This document shows, piece after piece, positions 45,413-56,921 of a DNA stretch of 64,000 nt. The DNA is from Dacryopinax spathularia (taxonomy: Eukaryota; Basidiomycota; Dacrymycetes; Dacrymycetales; Dacrymycetaceae), in NCBI GenBank assembly GCA_037974965.1, contig JBBPFI010000013.1:124001-188000 (forward strand), read 5' to 3'. The notes under the pieces are model-generated. The model saw only the letters and a program-made list of their open reading frames with translations, searched no databases and was not told where the DNA came from. The position numbers and the translations under genes are program-made. The first letter of the stretch is position 1, and the number at the start of each line of letters is the position of its first letter.

Positions 45413-45909
45413 GCGCGCGCCGTGGGATTACTGTATCTCTATTGCACTGCGAATCATCTTGTATTCTTAATGGATTATTTCGCGTCTTCAAACTTACTCT
45501 GCTGTATCGGACATCGTCTATAGCATATATCGCGACCATTCCCTGATTTTTCCGAATTTTTGTAGTGCAAGAAACGGGCCGGCAGTGGACGAGCATGGGC
45601 GAGGAGGGGGGGGTTACAGCATCTCCTGGCGAAGCGTGGCTGAATTTTAAATAAATTACCTGGGATCTCCCGGTTTGCTCTGTCGCATTGTACCAAGGTC
45701 GACGGTGCTAGAGCAGTTATTTCCTGAGTTTTACGAATTTTCTGGGGCGAGGAATTCACCAGACGAGCTGGGCCTCGTACTCAGCCAGTTGGTAACGCGT
45801 CTTTCCTCATTCGCAGCGCGTCGCATCGATAATTACAAGTTTCGGGCACCCACAGCATGCACTCTAGCTTCCTCCCGCCTGCCCCCCTTCTCATAGGTGG
45901 CAAACCGTA
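45413..45909. other. Convergent intergenic region with a weak repeat
   Basis: Two similar stretches, near 45538 (TTCCCTGATTTTTCCGAATTTTT) split by about 190 bases from one near 45720 (TTTCCTGAGTTTTACGAATTTTC), form a diverged direct repeat. Nothing else is visible. Confidence 0.35.
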
Positions 45910-46255
45910 TCACTCCGGATCCTCGAACCCCTCAACCTTCCTCCTCGGGCGATTCGGCACTACACCCACACCCACCAACTAATCAGCGTTCCGCCCTCTC
46001 ATTCAAGAAGGTCAGGGCAGAACTCACAGGGGTAGGAATAAGGCGGGTCTTCGGGCTTTACGTACCCCATTTTCCGCCTGATGGGGGGGACGGTCATGAG
46101 TATTACGGGGCCTGCGAGGCCCATGAGGATCGAGAAGAAGTAGACGGGGTTTTCGTGCGCTTGACGTTGCTGTTCGCCGTGTCAACATCACCAGAGAAAG
46201 GAGGGGTGAGTGAGATAAGAGCGGTGCGTACAAGGTAACGGTATGCGGTCGCCAT
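45910..46255 (-). CDS. Complex I accessory subunit, NI9M/NDUFA3-like
   Basis: Three small exons (46255-46232, 46169-46028, 45959-45910) give 71 residues, too short and too split to appear as one frame. The protein reads YRYLQRQAHENPVYFFSILM, then a hydrophobic segment GLAGPVILMTVPPIRR, then YVKPEDPPYSYPLPNRPRR and an acidic end GFEDPE. Single-helix proteins with HE(K/N)P, a membrane segment, PPIR and a PxxYPxPxRPR ending are the fungal 9.5-kDa subunit of mitochondrial NADH:ubiquinone oxidoreductase. It would sit in the inner membrane arm. It is divergent from the Nog2 gene, with 269 bp between starts. Confidence 0.8.
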
Positions 46256-46524
46256 TGTTGCGGACGGTTCGACGGGCGATGCTCGACGTCCACACAATAG
46301 GCTGCTCTCGAGACGGTGAGCTCAGGTGTCGTTGGTGACGGAGAAGCGCGCGGGAGCAGTTGACAAATAGCACCGCCACTCAAATGCGGACCCTATTCTT
46401 GTGCAAGGGATCGAAAAGTCGGATGAGTGCGATCTTTTGAAATTTCAACCCATTCAACTCCTTTCTTTCCTCCCCACTTCCCTCTCCTCCCCCTCCTTTC
46501 TTATCCCATTTGCACTATACAAGA

Positions 46525-49233
46525 ATGGGTGTAAAGGTCACTAAGAAGCCGACTGCGAGCGGTTCCGGTTCCTCACCCCATCTCAAGAAAGTGAAAGGCG
46601 AGAACTTCTACCGCGATGCCAAAGCCGCCAAACGCGCAAAAGTCCTCACCGGCGGGAAAGCCGTTCGTGACCGGACGGGCAAAATAATCCAAGCCGCCGC
46701 TTTCCAGAAGACGGAAGCTGAGACTGAGCCTGGGCGGGTTCAGCCGGATAAGAGATGGTTTGGGAACACGAGGGTTATTAGCCAGGATGCGTTGGCGCAT
46801 TTCCGAACCGCGTTGGGGGAGAGGGCGAAGGACCCGTTTAGCGTCGTTTTGAGAAGGGCGAAGTTGCCGTTGAGCTTGTTGGCGACTGATGCGAATCCTG
46901 GAGCGGCTCAGGTGGGTGTATTGTTTGATTTGGAATTTTGAAAAATCGTCTGATCGGTTGGGGTGTAGCGACCGAAAATCGTAGAGGTCGAGCCATTCAG
47001 CGAGACGTTTGGCCCTAAATCGCAGCGCAAACGGGCGCACGTCGACCATGGATCCTTTGCCGAGCTCGCAGCCGCAGCAGCCGGTGCATCCGCCCCAGCA
47101 CAACAAACGGAAGGCGACGCGGAAGGTGAGCCATTCGGCGAAACTCCCACTGCTGTCGCAGAACCCGAACCCGACTCCGCCGACGAATATAAAGACGCCC
47201 CCACCCACCCCTTATTCGCAAAAGGCACCTCCAAGCGCATACATGGCGAGCTGCACAAGGTCATCGACTCGAGCGACGTGCTCGTTCATGTTCTCGACGC
47301 GAGAGACCCGAAGGGGACGATGTGCGAGGCCGTGATGGATTTCGTGAGGAAGGAGAGGGCCCACAAGCAGTTGATTTTTGTGATGAACAAGTGTGATTTG
47401 GTGCCGAGTTGGGTTGCTGTGAGTGTTTACTCTCTCTTCCACCTCTTCCGCATTTTCCGTTATTTTTCTCGCCTTATCTTCTCCTTCCCCTGCCTTTTGG
47501 TTTTGCCAACCTATCCGTGTGCACGCACACCCCACATCCAAGTCAGGTCTCCCCTTCCCCCTGCTCAGGCGCCTCGCAAGAGGCAAAGAATCGGAGACCG
47601 TTACGGAAGTGGGAAATCAACAGCCCCTCCCACCACCCTTCTGCCGAACCGCGTCCGTCTTGGGCGTGGTTTTTTTGGCGCTAAAGAAGGAGGGAGGGGC
47701 GACGTACTGGTAGAGTTGATGGCCCTCTCCCCGATTGGGGGATTTGGTGGGCGTCGTCTTAGTTCTGGGACATACATTCTGCCTCTCTCCCTATTCTCTG
47801 GTTTCTCTGTTCATTTTTTCCGGAGTTTTTGGGAAAACTTTTGTGGGAGAACGAGTGCTAATGGACTTGAAAGGCCCGCTGGCTGGCACATCTGTCCAAG
47901 ATCGCACCGACGCTCGCCTTCCACGCCTCGCTACACCACTCCTTCGGCAAAGGCTCGCTCATCCAGCTCCTCCGGCAATTCCAAAACCTGCACGCCGACA
48001 AGAAACAGATCTCCGTCGGGTTTATCGGCTACCCTAACGTCGGGAAATCAAGCATCATCAACTGTCTCAAGAAGAACAAGGTCTGCACCGTCGCTCCTAT
48101 CCCGGGCGAGACAAAGGTCTGGCAGTATATCACCCTGACGAAGAAGATCTACTTGATTGACTGTCCTGGTGTTGTGCCGATTTCGAAGAACGATTCGGAG
48201 ACGGATACGGTTCTGAAGGGCGTTATAAGGCTGTCGGCGCTGCCCAATCCGTCGGAGTATATCCCGGAATTGTTGGGGAGGGTCAGGCCGGAGTATCTGG
48301 GGAGGACGTATGGCGTTGAGGCTACGTGGACGTGGGGTGAGAATGGGGAGAAGGAGGGACAGCCGATCGATGTTGAGGCTGCTGAGCTTTGGCTGGAGAA
48401 GATGGCGCGCAAGACTGGCAAGCTCCTGAAGGGCGGCGAACCGGATAGGGATACGGTCGCGCGGATGGTGCTGGGCGATTGGCAGAGGGGGAAGCTGCCG
48501 TATTACGCCAAGCCGCCGATGGACGAGAAGGACGCGGAGAGGGAGGAGAAGCGATTGGAGTCGAGGGCGGCTGCGAAGGCTAGGATGAAGGAGGCGAGGA
48601 AGGAGAAGAAGTTGGTGGGCGTGCAGCAGGATATTAGGGTGCTCAAGTTCCCGAACGGGACGAAGTGGCTTGAAGTGGATGAGAAGGGCGATGGACAGGA
48701 CGTGCCTGAGGTTGTGGGAGCCGAGGGGAGCGAGTTTGCTGAAGAGGATGATGAGGAGGACGAGGAGGATGCAGATGAGGTTGAGGACGACGATGGCGAA
48801 GCGGACGGTGAGGACGACGATGAGGACGAGAGCAACGGTGAAGAGGATGAGGAAGAAGCGTTCGGGGAACATGGTTTGACGTGGGAGGAAGCCCTTGGGA
48901 CGGTGATCGGGCCCACCGGTGAATTACGAGGTACCTTTTATCCTCTTTAACGGTTTCGAATTCTGGTTCACCGTTCCTGCAGAGCCGGCATCATCGCCGC
49001 CCGCATCAACATCCCCGTCGACCTCCCAGGGCCCGAAGAAGGCTCGCAAGCGTGCAGCTGAGGAGGACGCCCAGGAATCAGACGACGGTCGCCCGAAGAA
49101 AGCGCCGCGCATGACGACAAACAAAAAGAAGGCGACCAACTTCTTCTCCACGGCCAACGTGAAGAACAAGAACCGGAGCAAAAAGCTGCCTAAGCCTGGG
49201 CAGGAGAAGGAACGGGGCAGGAAGCGGCGATGA
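46525..49233 (+). CDS. NOG2: Nucleolar GTP-binding protein 2 (Nog2/Nug2)
   Basis: Four exons (46525-46911, 46969-47418, 47874-48930, 48983-49233) give 714 residues. The protein is a circularly permuted GTPase of the YlqF/YawG class, in which the G4 motif comes first: VMNKCDLV near residue 271, then G1 GYPNVGKSS near 332, G2-type PGETK, and G3 DCPGVVP near 375. The N-terminus carries the Nog2-specific region ([25 protein letters not shown]). Nog2 acts in the nucleolus and nucleoplasm on late pre-60S ribosome particles before export. The C-terminus has a long acidic run (about residues 565-615) and then a basic tail ending GRKRR, typical of ribosome-assembly factors. The second intron is 455 nt, far longer than the 48-90 nt norm in this window. 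Confidence 0.95.
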
Positions 49234-49442
49234 GCGATCTTTTCTGGGTGTCGGAGTACTGGCGTCTGTACTATATGCTGCATTTGTATACCCTCGGAAA
49301 TGCAATATGTACTTCAAGCTGCATGTGAGGCCGTCCTCAACTTTACGCACATTTAGATCAAGCTTGCAAATATGCATTTATCGGTTCCATACAGAACAAA
49401 AGTACATCCTATATCCCGTTTAGACTGTTCAATCCGACCTTC

Positions 49443-49968
49443 TCACGAAGGAGGAGCACGGGGAGCGGCCTTGAACTCAGTGATGACGAGCTTCTCCGGG
49501 TCCCACTGCGAGAGCATTAGCCTGTAGTAGGCACACAAAAACTCCCAGGCACTCACGACGCCGCCAGTGTAGTAGATATCCTGCTCGACGTACGCCTTCA
49601 CCTCGTCGAGCGACTCAGCGCGCATGACGATGCTGCTACCGACCATCTTTCCCTCCTTGTCGAGCAGAGCGCCGCCCAGCACTGGCCATTTCGTTAGCCG
49701 CGTCATTCGAATCAAGCAGACATATCAGCAACGCACTGAATATGCCCGAATCCATGCGCTCCTGGTTGGCCTCCAAGTGCTGCGGCCGAACCTTTGCCCG
49801 GCGGGGCGCCGCATCCGGGAGATCCGGGGCGTAGATGAGGAAAGTCCTGCTGGGTAAGTTGGACGAGGACATTGCGCGACGGAAAGCGAATGAGGCTGCT
49901 GGTGCTGCTGTCCTTGAGAAGGAAAGAGGAACGCGTGCTGGCCTGAGGATGGAGCGGATGGGCAGCAT
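49443..49968 (-). CDS. Small YCII-domain protein, possible mitochondrial form
   Basis: Three exons (first exon from 49968 or 49872 to 49737, then 49681-49557, 49505-49443) give 140 residues from the upstream ATG or 108 from the second. The core reads FLIYAPDLPDAAPRRAKVR, LGGALLDKEGKMVGSS, IYYTGGV and WDPEKLVITEF. The 32 residues before the second Met (IRSILRPARVPLSFSR, then ASFAFRRA) have many Arg, no acidic residue and alternating hydrophobics, as in a mitochondrial presequence. A TATA-like sequence overlaps the upstream ATG, and paralogs begin at the second Met, which argues for the shorter form. The middle exon is 125 nt, as in the three other copies. Confidence 0.85.
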
Positions 49969-50445
49969 ATATAGTTCTGGAGGACGGCGGCGTCGATGGA
50001 CGGCGCTGGCTTTAAGACGTGGGCGGTCAGCGACGCGGAGCCGGAGAAAGATGGGGACCGACCGGACCGAAAGGTGGTTTAAGGATTCGTAAGCGATAAC
50101 TTGGAGACCTGCCAAATCAAAGGCGTCAGACGACAGCTGAACAAGATTATTGTTGACCAGCCCCACTTACAGCAAACTAGCGGTTTGCAGAAGAACAAGC
50201 TCGACTCAGGTCTCCACTATGCAGACGCTTTATGCAATTCCGTGCTGCCTGAACATACAACCCGAATTCAAGTCGTAGCGCGGCTTCGGCTAATAGTTCA
50301 TCCAAACTGCCCGATCCATCCTTCGGACAAAACAACTGAGTATTGTTGAAATGTAGAATAGCAACTAAGGGTACAATGCATCTTCTAAACGTCCCGAAAG
50401 AGTCCATAGTCCAAGATAAATGAAATATTACGTGTATCATTATGT
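49969..50445. other. Intergenic region upstream of the YCII gene
   Basis: No gene is seen apart from the ACCGACCGGAC motif listed separately. It also holds the 3' flank of the PH-domain gene. Confidence 0.5.
50057..50067. promoter_or_regulatory. Promoter motif ACCGACCGGAC
   Basis: The same 11 bases occur at 36572-36582 in front of another YCII gene. The distances to the likely starts are similar (about 170-195 bp, using 49872 as the start here). It is a candidate shared site; the binding factor is unknown. Confidence 0.4.
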
Positions 50446-53400
50446 TCACCTGGCAGAGCGGGGCCCTCCCGCGGCGGAGGTTCGAGGCCCCGCTGCTGGT
50501 AGCGGGCGGCTCGCATGCGTTCCTTGTCTGGCTGGTGGCTGTCCAGCCAAAGGAGCGGGCATCTGGACAGGGCGACCAGCTTGCAGTGGAACTGGGTATC
50601 GAGGTTGTTGCGCTTGCGGAGGCGCCATAGACGGGTACGGTCCTTGCACGTTGTACATCATTCCAGGTACTTGTTGCGGATGTAGGAATTGTTGAGTGGG
50701 CGGTGGAGAGATTGGCTTCTGCTGCGGCCGAGCTTGTGCCTGCTGTTGCGCTTGCTGCGTCGCTTGCTGTAACTGATATAGCTGTCCACGGATGTCAATG
50801 GATAGCACGGGTTGGCACCTCCAGAACTCACGTGTTCTCCATGTTTGGCTTTAATGGCGAAGAGCTCTGCTATCGCCTGTTCAAGCTTCATCTTCTCGTC
50901 GCGAAGGTGGCCAACGTCTTGGGTCATGCGAAGAACCTCTTGGTTCAGCTGTTTCTTGAACTCTTCCAAATGCACTGAGGAGGGGTCAATTAAATTCGGA
51001 TATGCGATTCCCCCGCGCACCTTGCACATTCAACGACGTTGCCTCTTTCATGGCGTCCACAAAACGCAGCCTCTCGCCACGAATGTCGTTCGAAAGGTCC
51101 GCTGCCACCGAACGCAGCAGCTTCTCTTGTTCCTGGCGCTGCTCAGCAAGAGTCTGGAGCACCGCATCCATAGCTATGAAATGCGATCAGTGGAGCACTT
51201 GACATTGGCTGAATAATTCGTACCGGCTCGCGACTGCTGATTCGCCTCGACGATAGTCCGGATACCGTCCAGCTTCTCCATTATCTGCACAACGAAGGAC
51301 GGACCCTCTTTCGGCGACTCTTCGCCCTCTTGAACTTTTGGCTTCTCGATGCCGAGCGCCTTGGCAATCCTCTGAACGTCGGCAGGGACTTCATCTCCTT
51401 TTTCGGCGGTGAGAGCGAGCTTCTGGAGCCATGGGTTGAGCTCGTTGAGGTAGCGAATAGTGTCTGTTTGTTGCAGGTGGAGGTGCTTTTGTTGCTCGAG
51501 GAGGGGTTCAAACAAGCTTGCTAGTTGCTGGACAGGCACGGGTCAGCATGAACAGGCCAGCTGCTAGGATGGAGCGGGCACACCTCTGGTGTAGGTCCTT
51601 TATCATTATCTCCGCCCTCCTGTGTCTTTCCGTCACCCTCCGAAATCTCGCCTTCCTTCGTCTCCTTATCCCGCTTGCCCAAATTACGCATTGTCTGAAT
51701 CTTCTCCTCTTCCTTGGCCTCCGGTTGCTGAGCACTCTTGTTGGCCATGCTCTCGGAAACAAGCATAATAAGCTCTGACATCTGTCGTCGAACGTGCTGC
51801 CAAGCTTCCTCGTCCATAGGGCTGACAGGCTGCTGTTGAGGTCCGACGGTGGCAATATCCGTCCTGAGCTCGGCTATACCTTGCAGAGCCTTATGGACAT
51901 CGCCGGCGACGTTTCCGAGTCCTGTCTTCACGTCGTCCATTTTCTCTGATAGGTCTGAGTAGTGCCCAGGTAGCGGTTCCAGCATGGCGATGACGGGATC
52001 GAGGTCAACCGGAGAAGCTTGTTCAATTGGTGTCGGCACCGTCGAGGACCTTGCAGTGAGCATTGACGAACGGCTGCCTTTGTCGTCCGCGTCGCCAGAG
52101 GTACTGCCGCTGTCGGTCGTGCTGTCCGGCCATTCGAGTGGAAGTCCTTCAGGATGCTGCGAAGATCTTGCCATCGTAAAGTGAGTTTGGCCGGACGCGC
52201 TCGAGTCGCGGTTGGAATCCTGCGCCTCGGCGAGCTGCGAAGCCCGAAGGATAGGAGCGATAGTACCCACTGTCGATGTCCTGTTCGGCTTGTCGGGCTC
52301 GGAGTCGGTCGAGGATTCTTCACCAGCGCTGCTAACCTCTCCTATTGCCAGAGGGAGCGGGAAACGCGACATGAGAGTATTGCCTCTTTTCCTGACGGTG
52401 AGGGGAGGAGTGTGGAACGAAGACAGATTGGTCGAAAGGCGACGATTGGGAGTGAGCGTAATACCGGTGATGGAGTTTGTCTTTTTGGGAGACGCCTTCG
52501 GCGTAGGTACCTTTGGACTGGGCACCTCCGGAGGCTTTGGAGCGTTTTCTTGCTGACCTTGCGGATTCTTGGGCGATGTGGGAATGACTTTCGCTTCACC
52601 AACTTCTAGCTTAGCTAGCCGCATCCGTACTACAGACATCTGGGCCAACGTCTGGATGGAGGGCGAGCGTGGTGAGTTGTTTGTTGTTGTCGCGTAAGAT
52701 GTCCGCCGCGAAAGGGGAGGGCTAGGAGAACGAATAGAGGATAACCGGATTGTGTCATGCGTTTCTTTTCTCTCTACCGTGACAGTTGGTGAACGCAAGG
52801 TCTTCGGCGAAGGTGAAGTCGGAGGCGAAGTTGGCGTTGTCTCTGCGTCTGTCTGAGGCGAGAAGAGGCCATGCGACATGGGGCTACCAGGAGTGGTTCG
52901 ACTGCGTCTGGAGAACGCGCTTGGGAAACGGATGATCTCCGCGCCTTTTTCGTCCAGCGGTGTCGCGTCCGGCTTAACGCCCGGCTTGTCTGGAGACGGA
53001 GCACGATCTTGCGGGACGATTGGGAGTGGGCGGCTCGACGGCCGATCAGGTAACGCCGTCGGAGGCGCGTCTGACACCACCAGACCTATGGAGTTAGGAC
53101 TAACAACTCCGAGGGCGTCGTGCGGTAACGAGGATTGCCGAAGCTTGCTCTTTCCGCCACTTCCCTGCGCTCCGTTTGCACCTGTAGGAGGGATGCTATC
53201 GCCTGAATCTGCGCGCGGCATTGGCCGTGGTGAGGGTAGCGTGGAGTTGGGAGAGTCTGGAACGGGCCCGTTTACAACATGCAGAGGACGATGGTTGGCC
53301 ATCGGATCGGCGAGGCTTGGGGATAAGAAGGGATCGTCGTTTTGCTGTGAAGCAGGCGGGAGGCTGGGGCCTGGTTGCATCGAGAGAACAGCGTCCCTGA

Positions 53401-54550
53401 AGAAGGATGAGCATGCATAAAAGCAAATAAACTAAAAGGCATACCAGAACACGCTGACCCAGCTAGAACGACTGGATGCACTCTCCAGGGCGAAGAGCTC
53501 CACCCTATTGCCCCCCTCAAATTCCAGTTCGAAGACGTACGGCTCTTCGGGAAACTCCTTCTGTCGTATCGGAGGAAGCGTAAGTGCGGAAGATCGTGGC
53601 AAGGAGTGCACGCTTGTGAGGGTTTCCAAACGCATCGCCAGCGAGGGTGTTGCAAGCACGGGGTCGGTCATGTAGAGAAATGGCGGTTCTAGCGAGACCT
53701 GGCGCTTTGTCCATTGTCTTTCAGCCGTGAGATAGTAGAGGATCCCTGAACGCAGTGGCTACGACAAAAAAGTCAGACTATATGCCGCATATACAAGCAA
53801 CACACATACTGCAGGTCCCGATCTCCTCTGCTCGGGCGTTACAGGCGGCAAAGCCTTCTCCGGCGTGTTCGTCCCGCTCCCATGCCCGCCTTGCATTCTC
53901 CGTGCGGTAGTCTCTGATGTCTCGCCATGCCAAGTCTCCCTATCCTTGAAGACCTCCTTTTCTCTCTGGTACGAATACCCCTCTCCATTCTCGCCCTCCT
54001 TCCCCTTGCCTTGTGGGCTCTTCCCCTTCTTGAATATCCCGAATAAGTTTCTCAGACTTTCTCGCAACGGACTACGGTCTTTCTTGGGAGGAGAATACTC
54101 CTCCGGCGGCCTGGGTGGGGTAAGCCCTTCCGAGCGTGGTCGCTGAGGCGGAGTGAGGTTAGACGATACGCGCGGCATGGAGCTGTACGGTACTCCTAAC
54201 CCATCCCCGGGTACGCGCTTCGTCAACGTCACCCGGCGCCGCGGGGTACTCTGCGGTGCTCGATCAGCTGGATAACGAGGTCGAGTTGGTGAGTCGCCGC
54301 TGGAGGAAGCGGCCTCGAACTGCGCAACCAGCTCCTTGGTCGACTTCTTCCTGTGCATAGCGTGCGGCTGCTGATGTTGCTGTTGATGTTGACCTAGGTG
54401 ACCTGGTCGGAGGGCAGTGCTGGGTGCGCTGTGTCGCCCGGAGGTGGTGGGAGGCATATCGTAGATGCTTCTTGGAGGTTTGCGAGGGACCATATGTACG
54501 TCCAAGGACGAGATACGGGGGTCGGTGTTGCCTGGTCCTCTAGGAGGCAT
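50446..54550 (-). CDS. PH-domain and coiled-coil protein
   Basis: Seven exons (54550-53810, 53758-53445, 53396-51584, 51527-51224, 51173-51021, 50974-50832, 50781-50446) join to 1267 residues. Residues 1-245 are disordered, with a poly-Gln/His patch and a basic stretch (RESLRNLFGIFKKGK). Exon 2 and its flanks encode a PH-like domain at about 246-353: PLRSGILYYLTAERQWTKRQ, a central beta region, FELEFEGGNRVELFALES and a closing helix with SSRSSWVSVFW. About 600 Ser/Pro-rich residues follow. Residues 955-1155 are heptad-like coiled coil (LASLFEPLLEQQKHLHL, LAEQRQEQEKLLRSV, FKKQLNQEVLRMTQ). The last 110 residues are Gln/Pro-rich. PH plus coiled coil suggests a scaffold at a membrane or cortex. 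The exact role is unknown. Confidence 0.8.
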
Positions 54551-55134
54551 TTGTTAGAGGCGGTTATAGCCGGACTGATCAGAGCAAGAGGGCAACGAGG
54601 TGATGCTGGTGGGCGATGAGCAGCGAAGACGAAGGGTGGTTGTGGTTGTGGTTGTGGTTGTGGTTGTGCTAAGCCCCCAAGCGACCAGGGACAAACACCC
54701 CTGGTCGCTGCTGCTGCTGCTTCGCTTGGAGCGGCGGCTTGGTGGCCGAGTTGGACGACGATGGAGTTGACACGACCGTCGGTCGTCGCCGAGGAGAGGA
54801 GGCCATGTTCAAGTCGGTGTGTCATGTCAGGAATGACGAGGGATGAGACTGACGAGCGACGGGGTGAGACGGTGCGTTGGCCGGAATGAGCTGTCTCATC
54901 GATTGAGAAAGAAAGCAGCCGCGTGATCACGTGATTCATTGGCACCACACCGGGCATCCTACAGCTAACGAGTGATGAGGCTCTTACAGTAGCATTCTCT
55001 ATATTTAAATCATGCAGTGGATATTCCGAACATGCGTCTAACAGTCTATCTTGAGTCCTTCATGAGCCACTGCGTTCAAGGAATGGAGTCCAGTCCCTCC
55101 AGAACGTCCTTATGCAAAACAAGTCTAGTCTAGA
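54551..55134. other. Intergenic region between the PH-domain gene and the amylase
   Basis: Contains the hexamer repeat listed separately and the 3' flank of the amylase gene. No frame here matches a known protein. Confidence 0.5.
54638..54668 (+). repeat. Hexamer repeat, unit GGTTGT
   Basis: Five tandem copies of GGTTGT lie about 90-120 bp upstream of the PH-domain gene, within its likely 5' leader (ACAACC on the sense strand of that gene). The array is near-perfect and likely to vary in length between strains. Confidence 0.85.
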
Positions 55135-56921
55135 TCAAGCGGAAAGGAAGGCAACGCAAGCGATCGCGCTTGCCATGAGGGCGGAGATGGCGTACATGCT
55201 CATCGGAAGGATGCTGCTCGCGCCAGACCCCGTGGAGGCGAGATTGGGGCAGACCTTGGAGTTAACCACCGAGTTGGGCAGGAAGATCTATTTCCTTATC
55301 AGCGCACGCAGGGCACCATCACAAGGACCACGTACCGCAGGGGCACCTTGCTGGGCAGTGTAGGCCAGATTTCCATTACTGTCCACATTGACTTGTGTGC
55401 AGGTGAGCACCTCGACCACTTCGCTCTTCGCACCATAGCCATTTCCGAGACCGCTAACCTTGAGGTTTACATTGTTCGTTCCGCTCTGGCCGGCGTTGGA
55501 CAGGACGGCCAGCATGGGCTGCTTGTGAATCACGATCTGGTTGCTGGAGGTCGAGACCACGTTCATCTAGGAAGAATCAGAGAACCGCACCAGACGAGGT
55601 GAGGGCGGGCTTACATGATTGAGGAGGAACGTGCCAGACGAGTTCTTAGCTGCTTGGCGGGCCATGTTCAGGCTCGTGATGTGCTTATACAACGGTTTGT
55701 CCTGCTCGTATGCCGACAGCCAGATCGCCTCCCGGTTGTTCGGCACCGCTCCACCGGTGTACTGCTGCTCCTGCCCCTCGTACACTATAGGGATACCGTC
55801 GCCCACAAACGTGTATGCGATCGCGTTCTTGATCAAAGATGTGTCATTCGTCAGGCTCGCAAACCGTGGCTGATCGTGGTTCTCCAGGAAGCTGCCCGTC
55901 GACAACCCGCCGTTGTTGAAGTACTTGCTCGTATTAGTGATGCTGTCAGAGAGCATGCTCATGCTGCCGCCGGTTGTTTGGAACGCTTGTAGGACCATGC
56001 CCCACCCTGGGTAGTCGAAAACCGCATCGAGGTAGTTGGTGTACTCGCCCACGTACTGCGCATCGCTGTCAAGCACTTCGCCGAGGGTGAACACACCAGA
56101 TGAGCGAGCGAATCCGGGCCAGAAGTCTTTCCGGATATGCTTGACAGTGTCGATCCGCAGCCCATCGAACGTGTAGTTGGAAATAACCTGCCCGATCCAC
56201 TTGTAGTACAGGTTCACCGTGTCCTGGTCTTCCGTGTTTACATCTGCAAGGGGGACAGCTGCGCTGCCGAGCCAACATTGCTCCACCATGGTCTGGTTGG
56301 AGTAGTCCGTAATGGGGCAGAACGGGTGGTAGTCGCTGTCCTCGTCAAAGGGGTCGTATCCGTTCAGACTGATACCGGCCAAAGGACTGGTGGGTGCCGC
56401 AGTGGGGCTGGTAGTGTTATACGTCGCCATGTGGTTAACAACGACATCGACCATGATGTACATGCCGCGGTTGTGGACCGCAGTGATGAGGGACTGGAGA
56501 TCCGACTCGGTTCCGAAAGCCGAGTTGAGCTCGTAAATATTCTCCGGCCAGTATCCGTGGTAGGCCGTCCCGTCTGCCGGGGGTGGGAGCGGAACCTGTA
56601 GCTGGGCAACGATTGGCGAGATCCAGATAGCATCGAATCCCATGCCTTGGATATAATCCAGGTGGTTCTCTATAAACACGTCAGGACGGCCACGAGGCTG
56701 AGGCGTGGACTTTACGTACCGATACCTGACCAGGTTCCACCGCAGGGCAACTGAGCGCCAGTGTCGCACGTCTTGCCCTGCGAGTCTTGCGAAGGCGGAA
56801 GAGCAAAGCGATCGGTCATGACCTGGTAGATGGTACGTTGCCTCCAGTCGGCGGCAGAGGCCGCAGCAACCTCCGAAACGCCATAGGCGAGGGCGAGGCC
56901 GGTGATGATGTGGTGAAGCAT
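55135..56921 (-). CDS. GPI-anchored alpha-amylase, GH13
   Basis: Four exons (56921-56720, 56669-55615, 55566-55336, 55287-55135) give 546 residues. A signal peptide of about 21 residues (LHHIITGLALAYGVSEVAAA) precedes WRQRTIYQVMTDRFA, the usual start of fungal alpha-amylases. The (beta/alpha)8 barrel shows GFDAIWISPI, a DVVVNH strand, GLRIDTVKH with the nucleophile Asp (about residue 242), FTLGEVLD with the acid/base Glu (about 266) and SFLENHDQPR with the third Asp (about 335). A C-terminal beta domain follows. After the last intron the protein ends in a Ser/Gly-rich site (STGSGASS) and a hydrophobic tail (SMYAISALMASAIACVAFLSA), a GPI-anchor signal. It would hydrolyse alpha-1,4-glucans at the cell surface. 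Confidence 0.95.

Noticed and set aside
48048-48872. 274-codon minus-strand frame inside the Nog2 gene
   Set aside because: Leu/Arg-rich mirror of the acidic Nog2 tail; no domain and no promoter.
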